This document shows positions 1-8,219 of a DNA stretch of 40,729 bases, piece after piece. The DNA is taken from positions 1 through 40,729 of the forward strand of contig CAZLBC010000038.1 in NCBI GenBank assembly GCA_964557575.1, in the 5' to 3' direction. A model generated the notes under the pieces. It made no database searches. It saw nothing but the letters and a program-made list of their open reading frames with translations, and was not told the origin of the DNA. Source of the DNA: CAZLBC01 sp964557575. Lineage in GTDB: Bacteria; Planctomycetota; Phycisphaerae; SM23-33. Made by a program: the position numbers and the translations under genes. How positions within the stretch are numbered: position 1 is the stretch's first letter; every line of letters starts with the position of its first letter.

Positions 1-972
1 GTCCACATCCCCACGCCGCCCCACTGGCACGCGCTGATGTCGATCATGGCCGCGCAGATGGGCAAGGACGTGTTCTCCGAGAAGCCCATGACCCGGTTCA
101 TCCGCGAGGGCAGGGCCGTCGTCGACGCGATCAGGCAGTACGGCCGCGTCTTTCAGCTCTGTACCTGGGGGAGCTGCGGCAACAAGGTATCCCGGGATAT
201 CTGGAAGATCACCACGAACGCACTGCTCGGCACGCCCCTCACCGCGGTGCTCAACCGGGGGCACGGTCACAACTTCAAGATCACGGCGAAGCGCAACCGG
301 GGGGTCGGCCCCCTGCCGGGGGTGCCGGTGCCCGATCACCTCGACTGGGACCTGTGGCTGGGCCCCGCCCCCTACCGGCCGTACAATCCCCGGTACACCA
401 ACAGGAATTTCCGGGGCTACTGGGACTTCGCCGGCGGCGGTCTGCTGGACATGGGCATGCACCACCTGACCCCGATACTCTGGGGGCTCCGGAAGCTGGA
501 TACCGGGCCGACAACGATCGAGACGGTCGCCCGGTGGCCCCAGGACCCCTACGGCGCCCGGGAGTGGCAGACGATCACCGCCGGTTACGCCGACGGCACG
601 AAGATCATCATCGAGAGCTGGCAGTGGGGCGAAAAGACCACGGAGGGCATGCCGCTGCTCGCGGGACCCGACGGGAAGTACTTCGGGCCCGGCAAGACGG
701 ACCCGCCGGAACTGGCCCACGAACTCGAGAAGTACCCGGGGCCGCCGAAGGTCCACAGCTGGGAGCACGCGGTCAGGACCCGCGACGACACGAACGGCAA
801 CCACCCCAACGCCGAGAAGGGCCAGCGGTGCATCACGGTCCTGCACCTGGCCAACATCTCGTTCCGCACCGGCCGGTCGCTGACCTGGAACCCCGAGACC
901 GAGCAGATCGTCGGCGACCCGGAGGCCAACGCCCTGGTCGACATCCCCCTGCGCGCCCCCTGGCACCTCTAA
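1..972 (+). CDS. Gfo/Idh/MocA family NAD(P)-dependent oxidoreductase, 5'-truncated by window edge
   Basis: The reading frame is already open at base 1, so the N-terminal Rossmann start (GxGxxG) lies outside the window; 323 codons remain. The first residues read TPPHWHALMS, the family's substrate/cofactor-proximal loop, and SEKPM follows about 20 residues later (the EKP motif, whose lysine is catalytic in the family). The C-terminal half has the expected GGGLLDMGMHHL segment. Such proteins usually oxidise or epimerise sugars, inositols or similar polyols; the substrate cannot be read from sequence. The next gene follows after 11 nt, so the two are probably co-transcribed. Family assignment is firm, specificity unknown. 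Confidence 0.9.
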   Translation, partial: VHIPTPPHWHALMSIMAAQMGKDVFSEKPMTRFIREGRAVVDAIRQYGRVFQLCTWGSCGNKVSRDIWKITTNALLGTPLTAVLNRGHGHNFKITAKRNRGVGPLPGVPVPDHLDWDLWLGPAPYRPYNPRYTNRNFRGYWDFAGGGLLDMGMHHLTPILWGLRKLDTGPTTIETVARWPQDPYGAREWQTITAGYADGTKIIIESWQWGEKTTEGMPLLAGPDGKYFGPGKTDPPELAHELEKYPGPPKVHSWEHAVRTRDDTNGNHPNAEKGQRCITVLHLANISFRTGRSLTWNPETEQIVGDPEANALVDIPLRAPWHL

Positions 973-983
973 GGAGAATTCCG

Positions 984-3545
984 ATGTTGAACATATGCCG
1001 TACTACAGTGACGTCGACGCTGCTTACTCTCGCGATTCTTCCGGCGCCCGCGCTCGCCGCCGCGGAAGACGAACTCGCCGGGATCCTTGAGAAGGTCCCG
1101 GCCGAAGACCCCGCCGACGGCCGCGCCCTGTGCGATCAGGCCCTGGCGGGGGGCGCCGACGGCATTCAGGCACTGGTCGATCTGCTGGCCGAGCCGAAAG
1201 AGGGTCAGAAAAACGAAAACGATTACAAGGCACGGTACCTCCTTCACGGCATGGCCATGCGGGTCGCCGGGCCGGCGGGCAAACAACACCGGGCGGTCTT
1301 CGTTGACGTTTTGACGGAGGCGATCGGGTCGGATAAACCCGCGCGGGTCAGGGAATACCTCCTCCGGCAGCTCCGGCATGCCGGCGGGGCCGACGACGAG
1401 ACGATGGCCGCCCTCGCCCCGCTACTGACCGACGAGTACCTCGCCGACCACGCGGCCCGCTCGATCCTGATGACCGGCAGAAAAGACGTCGCCGCACTGT
1501 TTCGAAAGGCCCTTCCCGAAGCCAAGGGGCAGCCGCGGGTCGTGATCATCCAGGCGCTCGGACGATTGGGCGACAAGGAGTCCCTGCCGGCGATCCTGAA
1601 GGAGACCGCGAGCGAAGACGAGGCGATCCGCCGCGCGGCGGTCTACGCGGCAAGCGCCGTCGGCGACCCGTCCGCGGCCGAAGCAATCCGGGCCGCCGTG
1701 CAGAACGCAACCGGGCAGGAGAAGGGGGAGATGACGGACAACTACCTGCGCTTTATTCGGCGTCTCGGCGAGGACGGCCACGGAAAAAAGGCCGCCGCCC
1801 TGTGCCGGGCCCTGATGAAAGAACGCCCCGAAGAGGAGCAGGTACAGTGCGCGTGCCTGACCGCGCTTGCCCGGATCGGCGACGAAAAGGCGCTCGACGA
1901 GATCATCGAGGCCATGGCCAGCAAAAACGACCGGATTCGCGACACGGCCCGGCGCCTGGTCGCCGTGCTGCCGGCGGGTGCCATTACCGCCGAAACGATC
2001 GACCGGATGATCGCGGGCGCCGCGGCCGTCAAGCACGCGGAGATACTCAAGCTGCTCGGCCAGCGGGGAGACCCGGCGGGACTGGCGGCGGCACGAGAGG
2101 GGCTGAAACACGAGGACGAATCGGTGCGCCGCGCGGCGATCGAGGCCGTCGGCCGGATCGGCGGCGCCGACGCCGTCGACGACCTGGTGGGCGTCCTCGG
2201 TGACAACGAACCGAAGAGCGGGGCATACACCCTCGCGCAGACCGTTCTCGCACGGATACCCGGCGACAAAACCACCGCCGCGATTGCGGCGGCGATGCAA
2301 AACGCGAAATCCGGCATCACGGCCGCGCTGCTCGGGGTCCTCGGCGACCGCAACGCCGAGGCACACACCGCGGCCATCTTCGCGGCCGCCGGGGAAGAGG
2401 ACGAGGCGGTCCGCGTGGCGGCGATCACCGCGCTGCGGGAGCTGGTCGACAGCGAATCGCTGCCGGACCTCGTCGACCTCCTGGTCGACGCGTCGAACGA
2501 GAAGGTGCGCAGCGCGGCTGAAAAGGCCGTGGCCGTGACGTGCCGTCGGATCGGCGATCCGCAACAATACCTGGGGCCGATCACGGACCGGATGAAAAAG
2601 GCCCCGCCTGCCGCCCGGGCCGCGCTGCTGCGGGTGCTCGGGATCCTCGGCGGCGACGAGGCCCTGGAACCCGTCGCCGCCGCCGTTGAAAGCACCGAGA
2701 AGGAAGTCAGGGAGACCGCCGTCCGTGTGCTGTCGGCATGGAAGGACGGCGCCGCGATGAAACCCCTGTGGGGCGTCATCGAGAAACCCGGCAGCGAGAA
2801 GGAGGAGATCCTGGCCCTCCGCGGGTACATCGAACTGGCGGGCCGGCTGGAACCGGCCGCGAAGGCGGTGGATGCTTTGTCCCGGGCCATGGAAAAGGCG
2901 CAGCGCACCGAAGAGAAGCAGATGGTCCTCGGGCAACTGGCGTCACTGGGATCCGGGGAGGCCCTGGACATGGCCGCCGGGTGCCTGGAAACAGAGGACA
3001 TAGCCTCCGAGGCGGCGCTGGCCTGCCGGAAGATCATTCCCGCCCTCGGCAAGCTGGCGGCGAAGGAGCGGCAGGATCTCCTGGAGCAACTCGCCGGCGG
3101 CGACGACAAAAAGCTGGCGCAGGCCGCCAAAGAAAAACTGGTGGCCCTGAACAGCAATACGTATGAGGCCGAGACGGCGAAATTGACCGGCTGCAAGACC
3201 GAGACCGGGCACGGGGGGTTCTCCGGTGAGGCCTACGTCAACTTCAACCAGACGAAGGGCGCCGCGATCGCGTGGACGGTGGCGGTCATGGAGGACGGGC
3301 CGTGCGTATTGACATTCCGCTACGCCCTCGGCGGCGGAAACCGGCCGTTGAAGATCGCCGTCGACGGCACGACCGTCAAAGAGGAAATGGCCTTCCCCGA
3401 TTCCGGCGGCTGGAGCACGTGGACGACGGCGACGCTGGAACTGGAACTCAAAAAGGGCGAACACGTGGTCACGGCCGAGACCATCGGCAAGGAAGGCCCC
3501 AACATGGACTGCCTGCAGGTCGGCACGAAAGCAAGCTCGAAATAA
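984..3545 (+). CDS. Secreted HEAT-repeat protein with C-terminal CBM6/35-like domain
   Basis: 853 aa. The ATG at 984 is preceded by AAGGAG (971-976) with 7-nt spacing, and the frame then encodes a classic signal peptide (hydrophobic core ending PALA, cleavage near residue 24). Residues about 40-700 are a run of alpha-helical HEAT/armadillo-type units (recurring patterns such as DESVRRAAIEAVGRIG and DEAIRRAAVYAASAVG), a protein-protein interaction solenoid. From about residue 724 the protein becomes beta-rich and begins YEAETAKLTG, typical of CBM6/CBM35-like carbohydrate-binding modules, with a WSTWTTATLELELKKGEH stretch. The role is therefore likely extracytoplasmic scaffolding with glycan binding; no catalytic domain is visible. 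The last 471 bp lie in the tandem duplication and reappear as a fragment at 5676-6146. Domain calls come from sequence pattern only. Confidence 0.82.
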   Translation: MLNICRTTVTSTLLTLAILPAPALAAAEDELAGILEKVPAEDPADGRALCDQALAGGADGIQALVDLLAEPKEGQKNENDYKARYLLHGMAMRVAGPAGKQHRAVFVDVLTEAIGSDKPARVREYLLRQLRHAGGADDETMAALAPLLTDEYLADHAARSILMTGRKDVAALFRKALPEAKGQPRVVIIQALGRLGDKESLPAILKETASEDEAIRRAAVYAASAVGDPSAAEAIRAAVQNATGQEKGEMTDNYLRFIRRLGEDGHGKKAAALCRALMKERPEEEQVQCACLTALARIGDEKALDEIIEAMASKNDRIRDTARRLVAVLPAGAITAETIDRMIAGAAAVKHAEILKLLGQRGDPAGLAAAREGLKHEDESVRRAAIEAVGRIGGADAVDDLVGVLGDNEPKSGAYTLAQTVLARIPGDKTTAAIAAAMQNAKSGITAALLGVLGDRNAEAHTAAIFAAAGEEDEAVRVAAITALRELVDSESLPDLVDLLVDASNEKVRSAAEKAVAVTCRRIGDPQQYLGPITDRMKKAPPAARAALLRVLGILGGDEALEPVAAAVESTEKEVRETAVRVLSAWKDGAAMKPLWGVIEKPGSEKEEILALRGYIELAGRLEPAAKAVDALSRAMEKAQRTEEKQMVLGQLASLGSGEALDMAAGCLETEDIASEAALACRKIIPALGKLAAKERQDLLEQLAGGDDKKLAQAAKEKLVALNSNTYEAETAKLTGCKTETGHGGFSGEAYVNFNQTKGAAIAWTVAVMEDGPCVLTFRYALGGGNRPLKIAVDGTTVKEEMAFPDSGGWSTWTTATLELELKKGEHVVTAETIGKEGPNMDCLQVGTKASSK

Positions 3546-3555
3546 GGAACTGCCC

Positions 3556-3969
3556 ATGAACAACTCGCGCTGCTGTTGTGCCGGGACAGCGAGAATCCTC
3601 TCCGCGACCCTTTTCCTGGCGATCCTCGCCGGGACGTGATATCCGCGACGACCGGCGGACAGGCGATCGAGAGCCTGGTCCCGCAGGGCGTGCTCGGCAC
3701 GGGCCTGCCGCTCCAGGCCGCCCGGTCGGGGGGGCAAACCGCCGAAAAAGGCAAGCCCGATGGCCATAGCGCCCATCTACCCCGGCGGCGGTCCGACCAA
3801 CCGGATCCTGACGATGGTCCTGCTGGACGCGATCAACCCGGCGTACCGGGAACGCATCGAACCGTTTGTCCACATCCTCGTCGCCTACTGCCAGAAGGAC
3901 GCCGCCCACCTGCCCGAAAAACGGGTGTGGGGGGGCCCCGACACGATGGAACCCAGCAGCGGGAAGTGA
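3556..3969 (+). pseudogene. Frameshifted small exported-protein gene (copy 1)
   Basis: An ATG at 3556, with AAGGAA (3544-3549) 6 nt upstream, opens a signal-peptide-like reading (MNNSRCCCAGTARILSATLF, then LAILAGT) that stops at 3637-3639. Coding-like sequence then continues in other frames: the third frame from about 3637 reads ISATTGGQAIESLVPQGVLG, and the first frame resumes near 3760 with MAIAPIYPGGGPTNRILTMV and ends at 3969. The good ribosome-binding site plus an abrupt stop after a signal peptide suggests a frameshift-disrupted gene once downstream of the HEAT gene. I recognise no family. It could also be two unrelated spurious ORFs. Confidence 0.4.
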
Positions 3970-3983
3970 AGGGGTGCCTGAGG

Positions 3984-4715
3984 CTACCGGCCGGTATCTG
4001 CCGGCCGCTCCCCGGCCCGCGCAACGTCCGAGGGCCTGAAGAGCGTGTACCGCGCTGCCGACCCGCCGCCGGAAGCACCGTCATCGCCCCCGGCAGCCGC
4101 CGTTTTCGCGATAACCGCGGCGCGGACAGTGCCGTTTCTCAACAGGGATTTCCATGTGTCGGAACGTCCGGCAGGCAAAATGTAGAGGGGAGCAATACCG
4201 TCAAGTCCGCGGCCGTCGAGCGTCTCGAACACGTAGTCGAAGGAGACGACGGCGACCGGGCCGTCGATCCCGGAACACAATTCCCTGACGGCCGCCGCCG
4301 TGAGGCCGCGTGTCGCGTCGTCGCCGACGTCGTTGACCTTCTCCACGAAATCAAACGGCGCGTCGCCGACCCCCCGCATAAGGCCCGCGACGTAATCCCG
4401 CCTTATGCCGCGGCCGTTCGGGCCGGCAAGGTTGCGGGGGAACACCACGAGGACGCGGCCGCCGTCCGGAAAATCCTCCCCGAGGGCCCTGCCGAAAACG
4501 CGGCCGAGCGCCGCCCGGGACTGCTCAGGCGACGCGGGGTCTCCGGCGGACCCCGGTTGAAAAAAATCCACCGCCCCGATAACGATCCCTCCGGCGGCAA
4601 TCAGTGCGGCACACACCACCAGCGCCTTCCGCCGCGGATCACCGGCTTCCATGCGGGGGAACAGGACGAGACACGCAATCAGGGCAACCAGCAGTATGAT
4701 CAGCAGGTAGGTCAT
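3984..4715 (-). CDS. Hypothetical two-TM membrane protein (copy 1)
   Basis: 243 aa. The N-terminus holds two hydrophobic segments (MTYLLIILLVALIACLVLF and ALVVCAALIAAGGIVIGAV, roughly residues 1-20 and 31-50). The soluble remainder is alpha/beta in character, with RVLVVFPRNL and a VAVVSFDYVF strand, and a Gly/Ala-rich linker near the C-terminus. I do not recognise the family. The VVFPRN and VVSFDY strands around a Rossmann-like pattern suggest a small-molecule or protein-binding fold, which is inference. It is transcribed divergently from the pseudopilin gene across a 139-bp region with well-formed promoters in both directions, which may link the two. An identical copy lies at 6585-7316. Confidence 0.7.
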   Translation of the reverse strand: MTYLLIILLVALIACLVLFPRMEAGDPRRKALVVCAALIAAGGIVIGAVDFFQPGSAGDPASPEQSRAALGRVFGRALGEDFPDGGRVLVVFPRNLAGPNGRGIRRDYVAGLMRGVGDAPFDFVEKVNDVGDDATRGLTAAAVRELCSGIDGPVAVVSFDYVFETLDGRGLDGIAPLYILPAGRSDTWKSLLRNGTVRAAVIAKTAAAGGDDGASGGGSAARYTLFRPSDVARAGERPADTGR

Positions 4716-4772
4716 GACATATCCGGCGGGCGTTCCGTCTCTTCGCGACAGGTCTGCGGTATCGTCGCTACA

Positions 4773-4800
4773 ATTATAGCCGAATTAATGATTGAGACAA
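4773..4800 (-). promoter_or_regulatory. Sigma70-type promoter for the two-TM protein gene (copy 1)
   Basis: Read on the minus strand, TTGTCT (4795-4800) and a perfect TATAAT (4773-4778) are separated by 16 nt. The predicted start site lies about 50 nt upstream of the ATG at 4715. Copy 2 is at 7374-7401. Confidence 0.55.
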
Positions 4801-4807
4801 TTAACTG

Positions 4808-4836
4808 TTGGTGCGGGTATCGTCCGGGAATATAAT
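4808..4836 (+). promoter_or_regulatory. Sigma70-type promoter for the pseudopilin gene (copy 1)
   Basis: TTGGTG (4808-4813) and a perfect TATAAT (4831-4836) are separated by 17 nt, just upstream of the ATG at 4855. Its short leader and back-to-back arrangement with the minus-strand promoter at 4773-4800 form a compact divergent control region. Copy 2 is at 7409-7437. Confidence 0.55.
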
Positions 4837-4854
4837 ATATTGTACTGGTGGATT

Positions 4855-5613
4855 ATGAGAAAAACGGCCTTCACGCTCGTTGAACTGCTGATGGTGATGG
4901 CGATTATCACTATCCTGATCGCCCTGCTCCTGCCGAGTTTCAACGAGTCGATCGAGCTGGCCCAGCGGATCGGCTGCGGCGACAACATGCGGGAGATCAC
5001 CCTCTGTACCCAGCAGTTCGTCAGGGACCACGACGGGGAGCTGCCCGGGCCGAACTGGCGGCGAGACAACACGCACGGCTGGCTCTACTTCGACCTGCAG
5101 ATGGACCGCCGCGAGCACTTGGAGACCGGCCAGCTCTGGGACTACATCAGCAGCTACGCCGTCTACCGGTGCCCCAAGGATATCCAGCCCGACGAAGACG
5201 ATCCGAACGCCGTCCCCGGCCGCCCGAACAACTCCCGCATGATCACCAGTTACTGCGAAAACGGCTCCGTCTGCGGGTACGGCGGGCGAGAGTTGTACAC
5301 GGCGGCCGACGGTGACCGCTACTGGAAAACCTACCGGCTCGACCAGTTCAAGCCCCGGGATATCCTGTTCTGGGAGTGCGATGAAACCAAGTCGGGCGGA
5401 TGGTGGTGGGACGGATCCAACTTCCCCTGGGAGGGGATCACCCACCGGCACAAGGGGAAGGCGAGCATCAGTTGCACCGACGGCAGCGAGGTATGGATGA
5501 CCAGGGACGAGTACTACGACATCGTCGCCAAGAGACCGAGCCGGCTCTGGAACGTGCCGAACAGCTGGAACAACGACGGACGGACCCCCCACAAGTCATA
5601 CCAGGGGCGATAG
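4855..5613 (+). CDS. Type II secretion/pseudopilin-like protein with H-X9-DG motif (copy 1)
   Basis: 252 aa. The start at 4855 gives MRKTAFTLVELLMVMAIITI, a prepilin leader with a short basic n-region followed by the hydrophobic helix and conserved Glu at +5. The residue before the cleavage site is Ala rather than the usual Gly. Near the C-terminus HKGKASISCTDG matches the H-X9-DG motif of the large planctomycete/PVC pseudopilin-like families (DUF1559 relatives). The middle contains Cys pairs and many aromatics, consistent with an exported globular head. The family is greatly expanded in such genomes and individual roles (pseudopili, surface proteins) are unknown. It converges with the DUF362 3' end 5 nt downstream. 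An identical copy is at 7456-8214. Confidence 0.88.
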   Translation: MRKTAFTLVELLMVMAIITILIALLLPSFNESIELAQRIGCGDNMREITLCTQQFVRDHDGELPGPNWRRDNTHGWLYFDLQMDRREHLETGQLWDYISSYAVYRCPKDIQPDEDDPNAVPGRPNNSRMITSYCENGSVCGYGGRELYTAADGDRYWKTYRLDQFKPRDILFWECDETKSGGWWWDGSNFPWEGITHRHKGKASISCTDGSEVWMTRDEYYDIVAKRPSRLWNVPNSWNNDGRTPHKSYQGR

Positions 5614-5618
5614 CGGAA

Positions 5619-5685
5619 CTAATCCAGTAACCGCGCCAGGAGCCCCGCCGACGCCGTGATGGCCCCTTCCGGGCAGATCTCCTGG
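5619..5685 (-). pseudogene. 3'-terminal fragment of the DUF362/ferredoxin gene created by the duplication
   Basis: Only the last roughly 20 codons (ICPEGAITASAGLLARLLD then stop) are present, identical to the end of the intact gene at 8220-9380. Upstream of the junction the minus-strand frame runs into antisense CBM sequence, so any product would be a meaningless chimera. It marks the left side of the duplication junction. Confidence 0.9.
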
Positions 5686-6146
5686 AGCAACTCGCCGGCG
5701 GCGACGACAAAAAGCTGGCGCAGGCCGCCAAAGAAAAACTGGTGGCCCTGAACAGCAATACGTATGAGGCCGAGACGGCGAAATTGACCGGCTGCAAGAC
5801 CGAGACCGGGCACGGGGGGTTCTCCGGTGAGGCCTACGTCAACTTCAACCAGACGAAGGGCGCCGCGATCGCGTGGACGGTGGCGGTCATGGAGGACGGG
5901 CCGTGCGTATTGACATTCCGCTACGCCCTCGGCGGCGGAAACCGGCCGTTGAAGATCGCCGTCGACGGCACGACCGTCAAAGAGGAAATGGCCTTCCCCG
6001 ATTCCGGCGGCTGGAGCACGTGGACGACGGCGACGCTGGAACTGGAACTCAAAAAGGGCGAACACGTGGTCACGGCCGAGACCATCGGCAAGGAAGGCCC
6101 CAACATGGACTGCCTGCAGGTCGGCACGAAAGCAAGCTCGAAATAA
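5676..6146 (+). pseudogene. 3' fragment of the HEAT/CBM gene (CBM-like domain only)
   Basis: Identical to 3075-3545. The frame is open from 5631, after a stop at 5628-5630, but has no ATG start and no signal peptide; the first start-like codon is a GTG at 5742. It encodes essentially only the CBM-like domain. Lacking a secretion signal and ribosome-binding site, it is most likely not expressed as a useful protein. It follows the pseudopilin gene in the same direction, so read-through transcription is possible. Confidence 0.88.
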
Positions 6147-6156
6147 GGAACTGCCC

Positions 6157-6570
6157 ATGAACAACTCGCGCTGCTGTTGTGCCGGGACAGCGAGAATCCT
6201 CTCCGCGACCCTTTTCCTGGCGATCCTCGCCGGGACGTGATATCCGCGACGACCGGCGGACAGGCGATCGAGAGCCTGGTCCCGCAGGGCGTGCTCGGCA
6301 CGGGCCTGCCGCTCCAGGCCGCCCGGTCGGGGGGGCAAACCGCCGAAAAAGGCAAGCCCGATGGCCATAGCGCCCATCTACCCCGGCGGCGGTCCGACCA
6401 ACCGGATCCTGACGATGGTCCTGCTGGACGCGATCAACCCGGCGTACCGGGAACGCATCGAACCGTTTGTCCACATCCTCGTCGCCTACTGCCAGAAGGA
6501 CGCCGCCCACCTGCCCGAAAAACGGGTGTGGGGGGGCCCCGACACGATGGAACCCAGCAGCGGGAAGTGA
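6157..6570 (+). pseudogene. Frameshifted small exported-protein gene (copy 2)
   Basis: Exact duplicate of 3556-3969, with the same ribosome-binding site, truncated signal-peptide ORF (6157-6240) and downstream out-of-frame segments (the last is 6361-6570). Because both copies carry the same frame breaks, the disruption predates the duplication, or both were derived from one sequence during assembly. Confidence 0.4.
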
Positions 6571-6584
6571 AGGGGTGCCTGAGG

Positions 6585-7316
6585 CTACCGGCCGGTATCT
6601 GCCGGCCGCTCCCCGGCCCGCGCAACGTCCGAGGGCCTGAAGAGCGTGTACCGCGCTGCCGACCCGCCGCCGGAAGCACCGTCATCGCCCCCGGCAGCCG
6701 CCGTTTTCGCGATAACCGCGGCGCGGACAGTGCCGTTTCTCAACAGGGATTTCCATGTGTCGGAACGTCCGGCAGGCAAAATGTAGAGGGGAGCAATACC
6801 GTCAAGTCCGCGGCCGTCGAGCGTCTCGAACACGTAGTCGAAGGAGACGACGGCGACCGGGCCGTCGATCCCGGAACACAATTCCCTGACGGCCGCCGCC
6901 GTGAGGCCGCGTGTCGCGTCGTCGCCGACGTCGTTGACCTTCTCCACGAAATCAAACGGCGCGTCGCCGACCCCCCGCATAAGGCCCGCGACGTAATCCC
7001 GCCTTATGCCGCGGCCGTTCGGGCCGGCAAGGTTGCGGGGGAACACCACGAGGACGCGGCCGCCGTCCGGAAAATCCTCCCCGAGGGCCCTGCCGAAAAC
7101 GCGGCCGAGCGCCGCCCGGGACTGCTCAGGCGACGCGGGGTCTCCGGCGGACCCCGGTTGAAAAAAATCCACCGCCCCGATAACGATCCCTCCGGCGGCA
7201 ATCAGTGCGGCACACACCACCAGCGCCTTCCGCCGCGGATCACCGGCTTCCATGCGGGGGAACAGGACGAGACACGCAATCAGGGCAACCAGCAGTATGA
7301 TCAGCAGGTAGGTCAT
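6585..7316 (-). CDS. Hypothetical two-TM membrane protein (copy 2)
   Basis: Identical to 3984-4715: 243 aa with two N-terminal membrane segments and a soluble alpha/beta-like remainder. The gene is complete here, with its own copy of the promoter (7374-7401), so the duplication would double its dosage. Family not recognised. Confidence 0.7.
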   Translation of the reverse strand: MTYLLIILLVALIACLVLFPRMEAGDPRRKALVVCAALIAAGGIVIGAVDFFQPGSAGDPASPEQSRAALGRVFGRALGEDFPDGGRVLVVFPRNLAGPNGRGIRRDYVAGLMRGVGDAPFDFVEKVNDVGDDATRGLTAAAVRELCSGIDGPVAVVSFDYVFETLDGRGLDGIAPLYILPAGRSDTWKSLLRNGTVRAAVIAKTAAAGGDDGASGGGSAARYTLFRPSDVARAGERPADTGR

Positions 7317-7373
7317 GACATATCCGGCGGGCGTTCCGTCTCTTCGCGACAGGTCTGCGGTATCGTCGCTACA

Positions 7374-7401
7374 ATTATAGCCGAATTAATGATTGAGACA
7401 A
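7374..7401 (-). promoter_or_regulatory. Promoter for the two-TM protein gene (copy 2)
   Basis: Same TTGTCT / 16 nt / TATAAT arrangement as at 4773-4800, shifted by 2,601 bp. Confidence 0.5.
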
Positions 7402-7408
7402 TTAACTG

Positions 7409-7437
7409 TTGGTGCGGGTATCGTCCGGGAATATAAT
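7409..7437 (+). promoter_or_regulatory. Promoter for the pseudopilin gene (copy 2)
   Basis: Same TTGGTG / 17 nt / TATAAT arrangement as at 4808-4836, shifted by 2,601 bp. Confidence 0.5.
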
Positions 7438-7455
7438 ATATTGTACTGGTGGATT

Positions 7456-8214
7456 ATGAGAAAAACGGCCTTCACGCTCGTTGAACTGCTGATGGTGATG
7501 GCGATTATCACTATCCTGATCGCCCTGCTCCTGCCGAGTTTCAACGAGTCGATCGAGCTGGCCCAGCGGATCGGCTGCGGCGACAACATGCGGGAGATCA
7601 CCCTCTGTACCCAGCAGTTCGTCAGGGACCACGACGGGGAGCTGCCCGGGCCGAACTGGCGGCGAGACAACACGCACGGCTGGCTCTACTTCGACCTGCA
7701 GATGGACCGCCGCGAGCACTTGGAGACCGGCCAGCTCTGGGACTACATCAGCAGCTACGCCGTCTACCGGTGCCCCAAGGATATCCAGCCCGACGAAGAC
7801 GATCCGAACGCCGTCCCCGGCCGCCCGAACAACTCCCGCATGATCACCAGTTACTGCGAAAACGGCTCCGTCTGCGGGTACGGCGGGCGAGAGTTGTACA
7901 CGGCGGCCGACGGTGACCGCTACTGGAAAACCTACCGGCTCGACCAGTTCAAGCCCCGGGATATCCTGTTCTGGGAGTGCGATGAAACCAAGTCGGGCGG
8001 ATGGTGGTGGGACGGATCCAACTTCCCCTGGGAGGGGATCACCCACCGGCACAAGGGGAAGGCGAGCATCAGTTGCACCGACGGCAGCGAGGTATGGATG
8101 ACCAGGGACGAGTACTACGACATCGTCGCCAAGAGACCGAGCCGGCTCTGGAACGTGCCGAACAGCTGGAACAACGACGGACGGACCCCCCACAAGTCAT
8201 ACCAGGGGCGATAG
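7456..8214 (+). CDS. H-X9-DG pseudopilin-like protein (copy 2)
   Basis: Identical to 4855-5613: prepilin leader (KTA|FTLVELL), hydrophobic helix, H-X9-DG near the C-terminus, 252 aa, complete with its own promoter. Its stop lies 5 nt from the convergent stop of the intact DUF362 gene, which is the original, pre-duplication arrangement. Confidence 0.88.
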   Translation: MRKTAFTLVELLMVMAIITILIALLLPSFNESIELAQRIGCGDNMREITLCTQQFVRDHDGELPGPNWRRDNTHGWLYFDLQMDRREHLETGQLWDYISSYAVYRCPKDIQPDEDDPNAVPGRPNNSRMITSYCENGSVCGYGGRELYTAADGDRYWKTYRLDQFKPRDILFWECDETKSGGWWWDGSNFPWEGITHRHKGKASISCTDGSEVWMTRDEYYDIVAKRPSRLWNVPNSWNNDGRTPHKSYQGR

Positions 8215-8219
8215 CGGAA

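Larger units (their letters stand above)
3075..5675. repeat. 2,601-bp direct tandem duplication, copy 1
   Basis: This unit is followed immediately by an apparently identical copy at 5676-8276. Every frame translated across both units gives identical protein. The unit starts inside the HEAT/CBM gene and ends inside the 3' end of the DUF362 gene. The 10-mer GATCTCCTGG occurs at 3075-3084, 5676-5685 and 8277-8286, that is, at both original break points and the new junction, as expected for microhomology-mediated duplication. Perfect identity means either a very recent event or an assembly artefact. Confidence 0.95.

Noticed and set aside
354..983. Upstream in-frame extension of the HEAT protein reading frame
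   Set aside because: It overlaps the Gfo/Idh/MocA gene in another frame, is Arg/Pro-rich, and the ATG at 984 has a proper ribosome-binding site and signal peptide.
1422..3196. Long minus-strand open frames under the HEAT gene
   Set aside because: Low-complexity antisense shadows of a GC-rich gene; no domain features.
3576..4835. 419-codon plus-strand open frame (and its copy at 6177-7436)
   Set aside because: Arg/Gly/Pro-rich composition and antisense to the better-supported membrane protein at 3984-4715 with promoter and TM segments.
5619..6377. 252-codon minus-strand frame joining DUF362 C-terminus to antisense CBM sequence
   Set aside because: Chimera created by the duplication junction; most of it is antisense to the CBM-like fragment.
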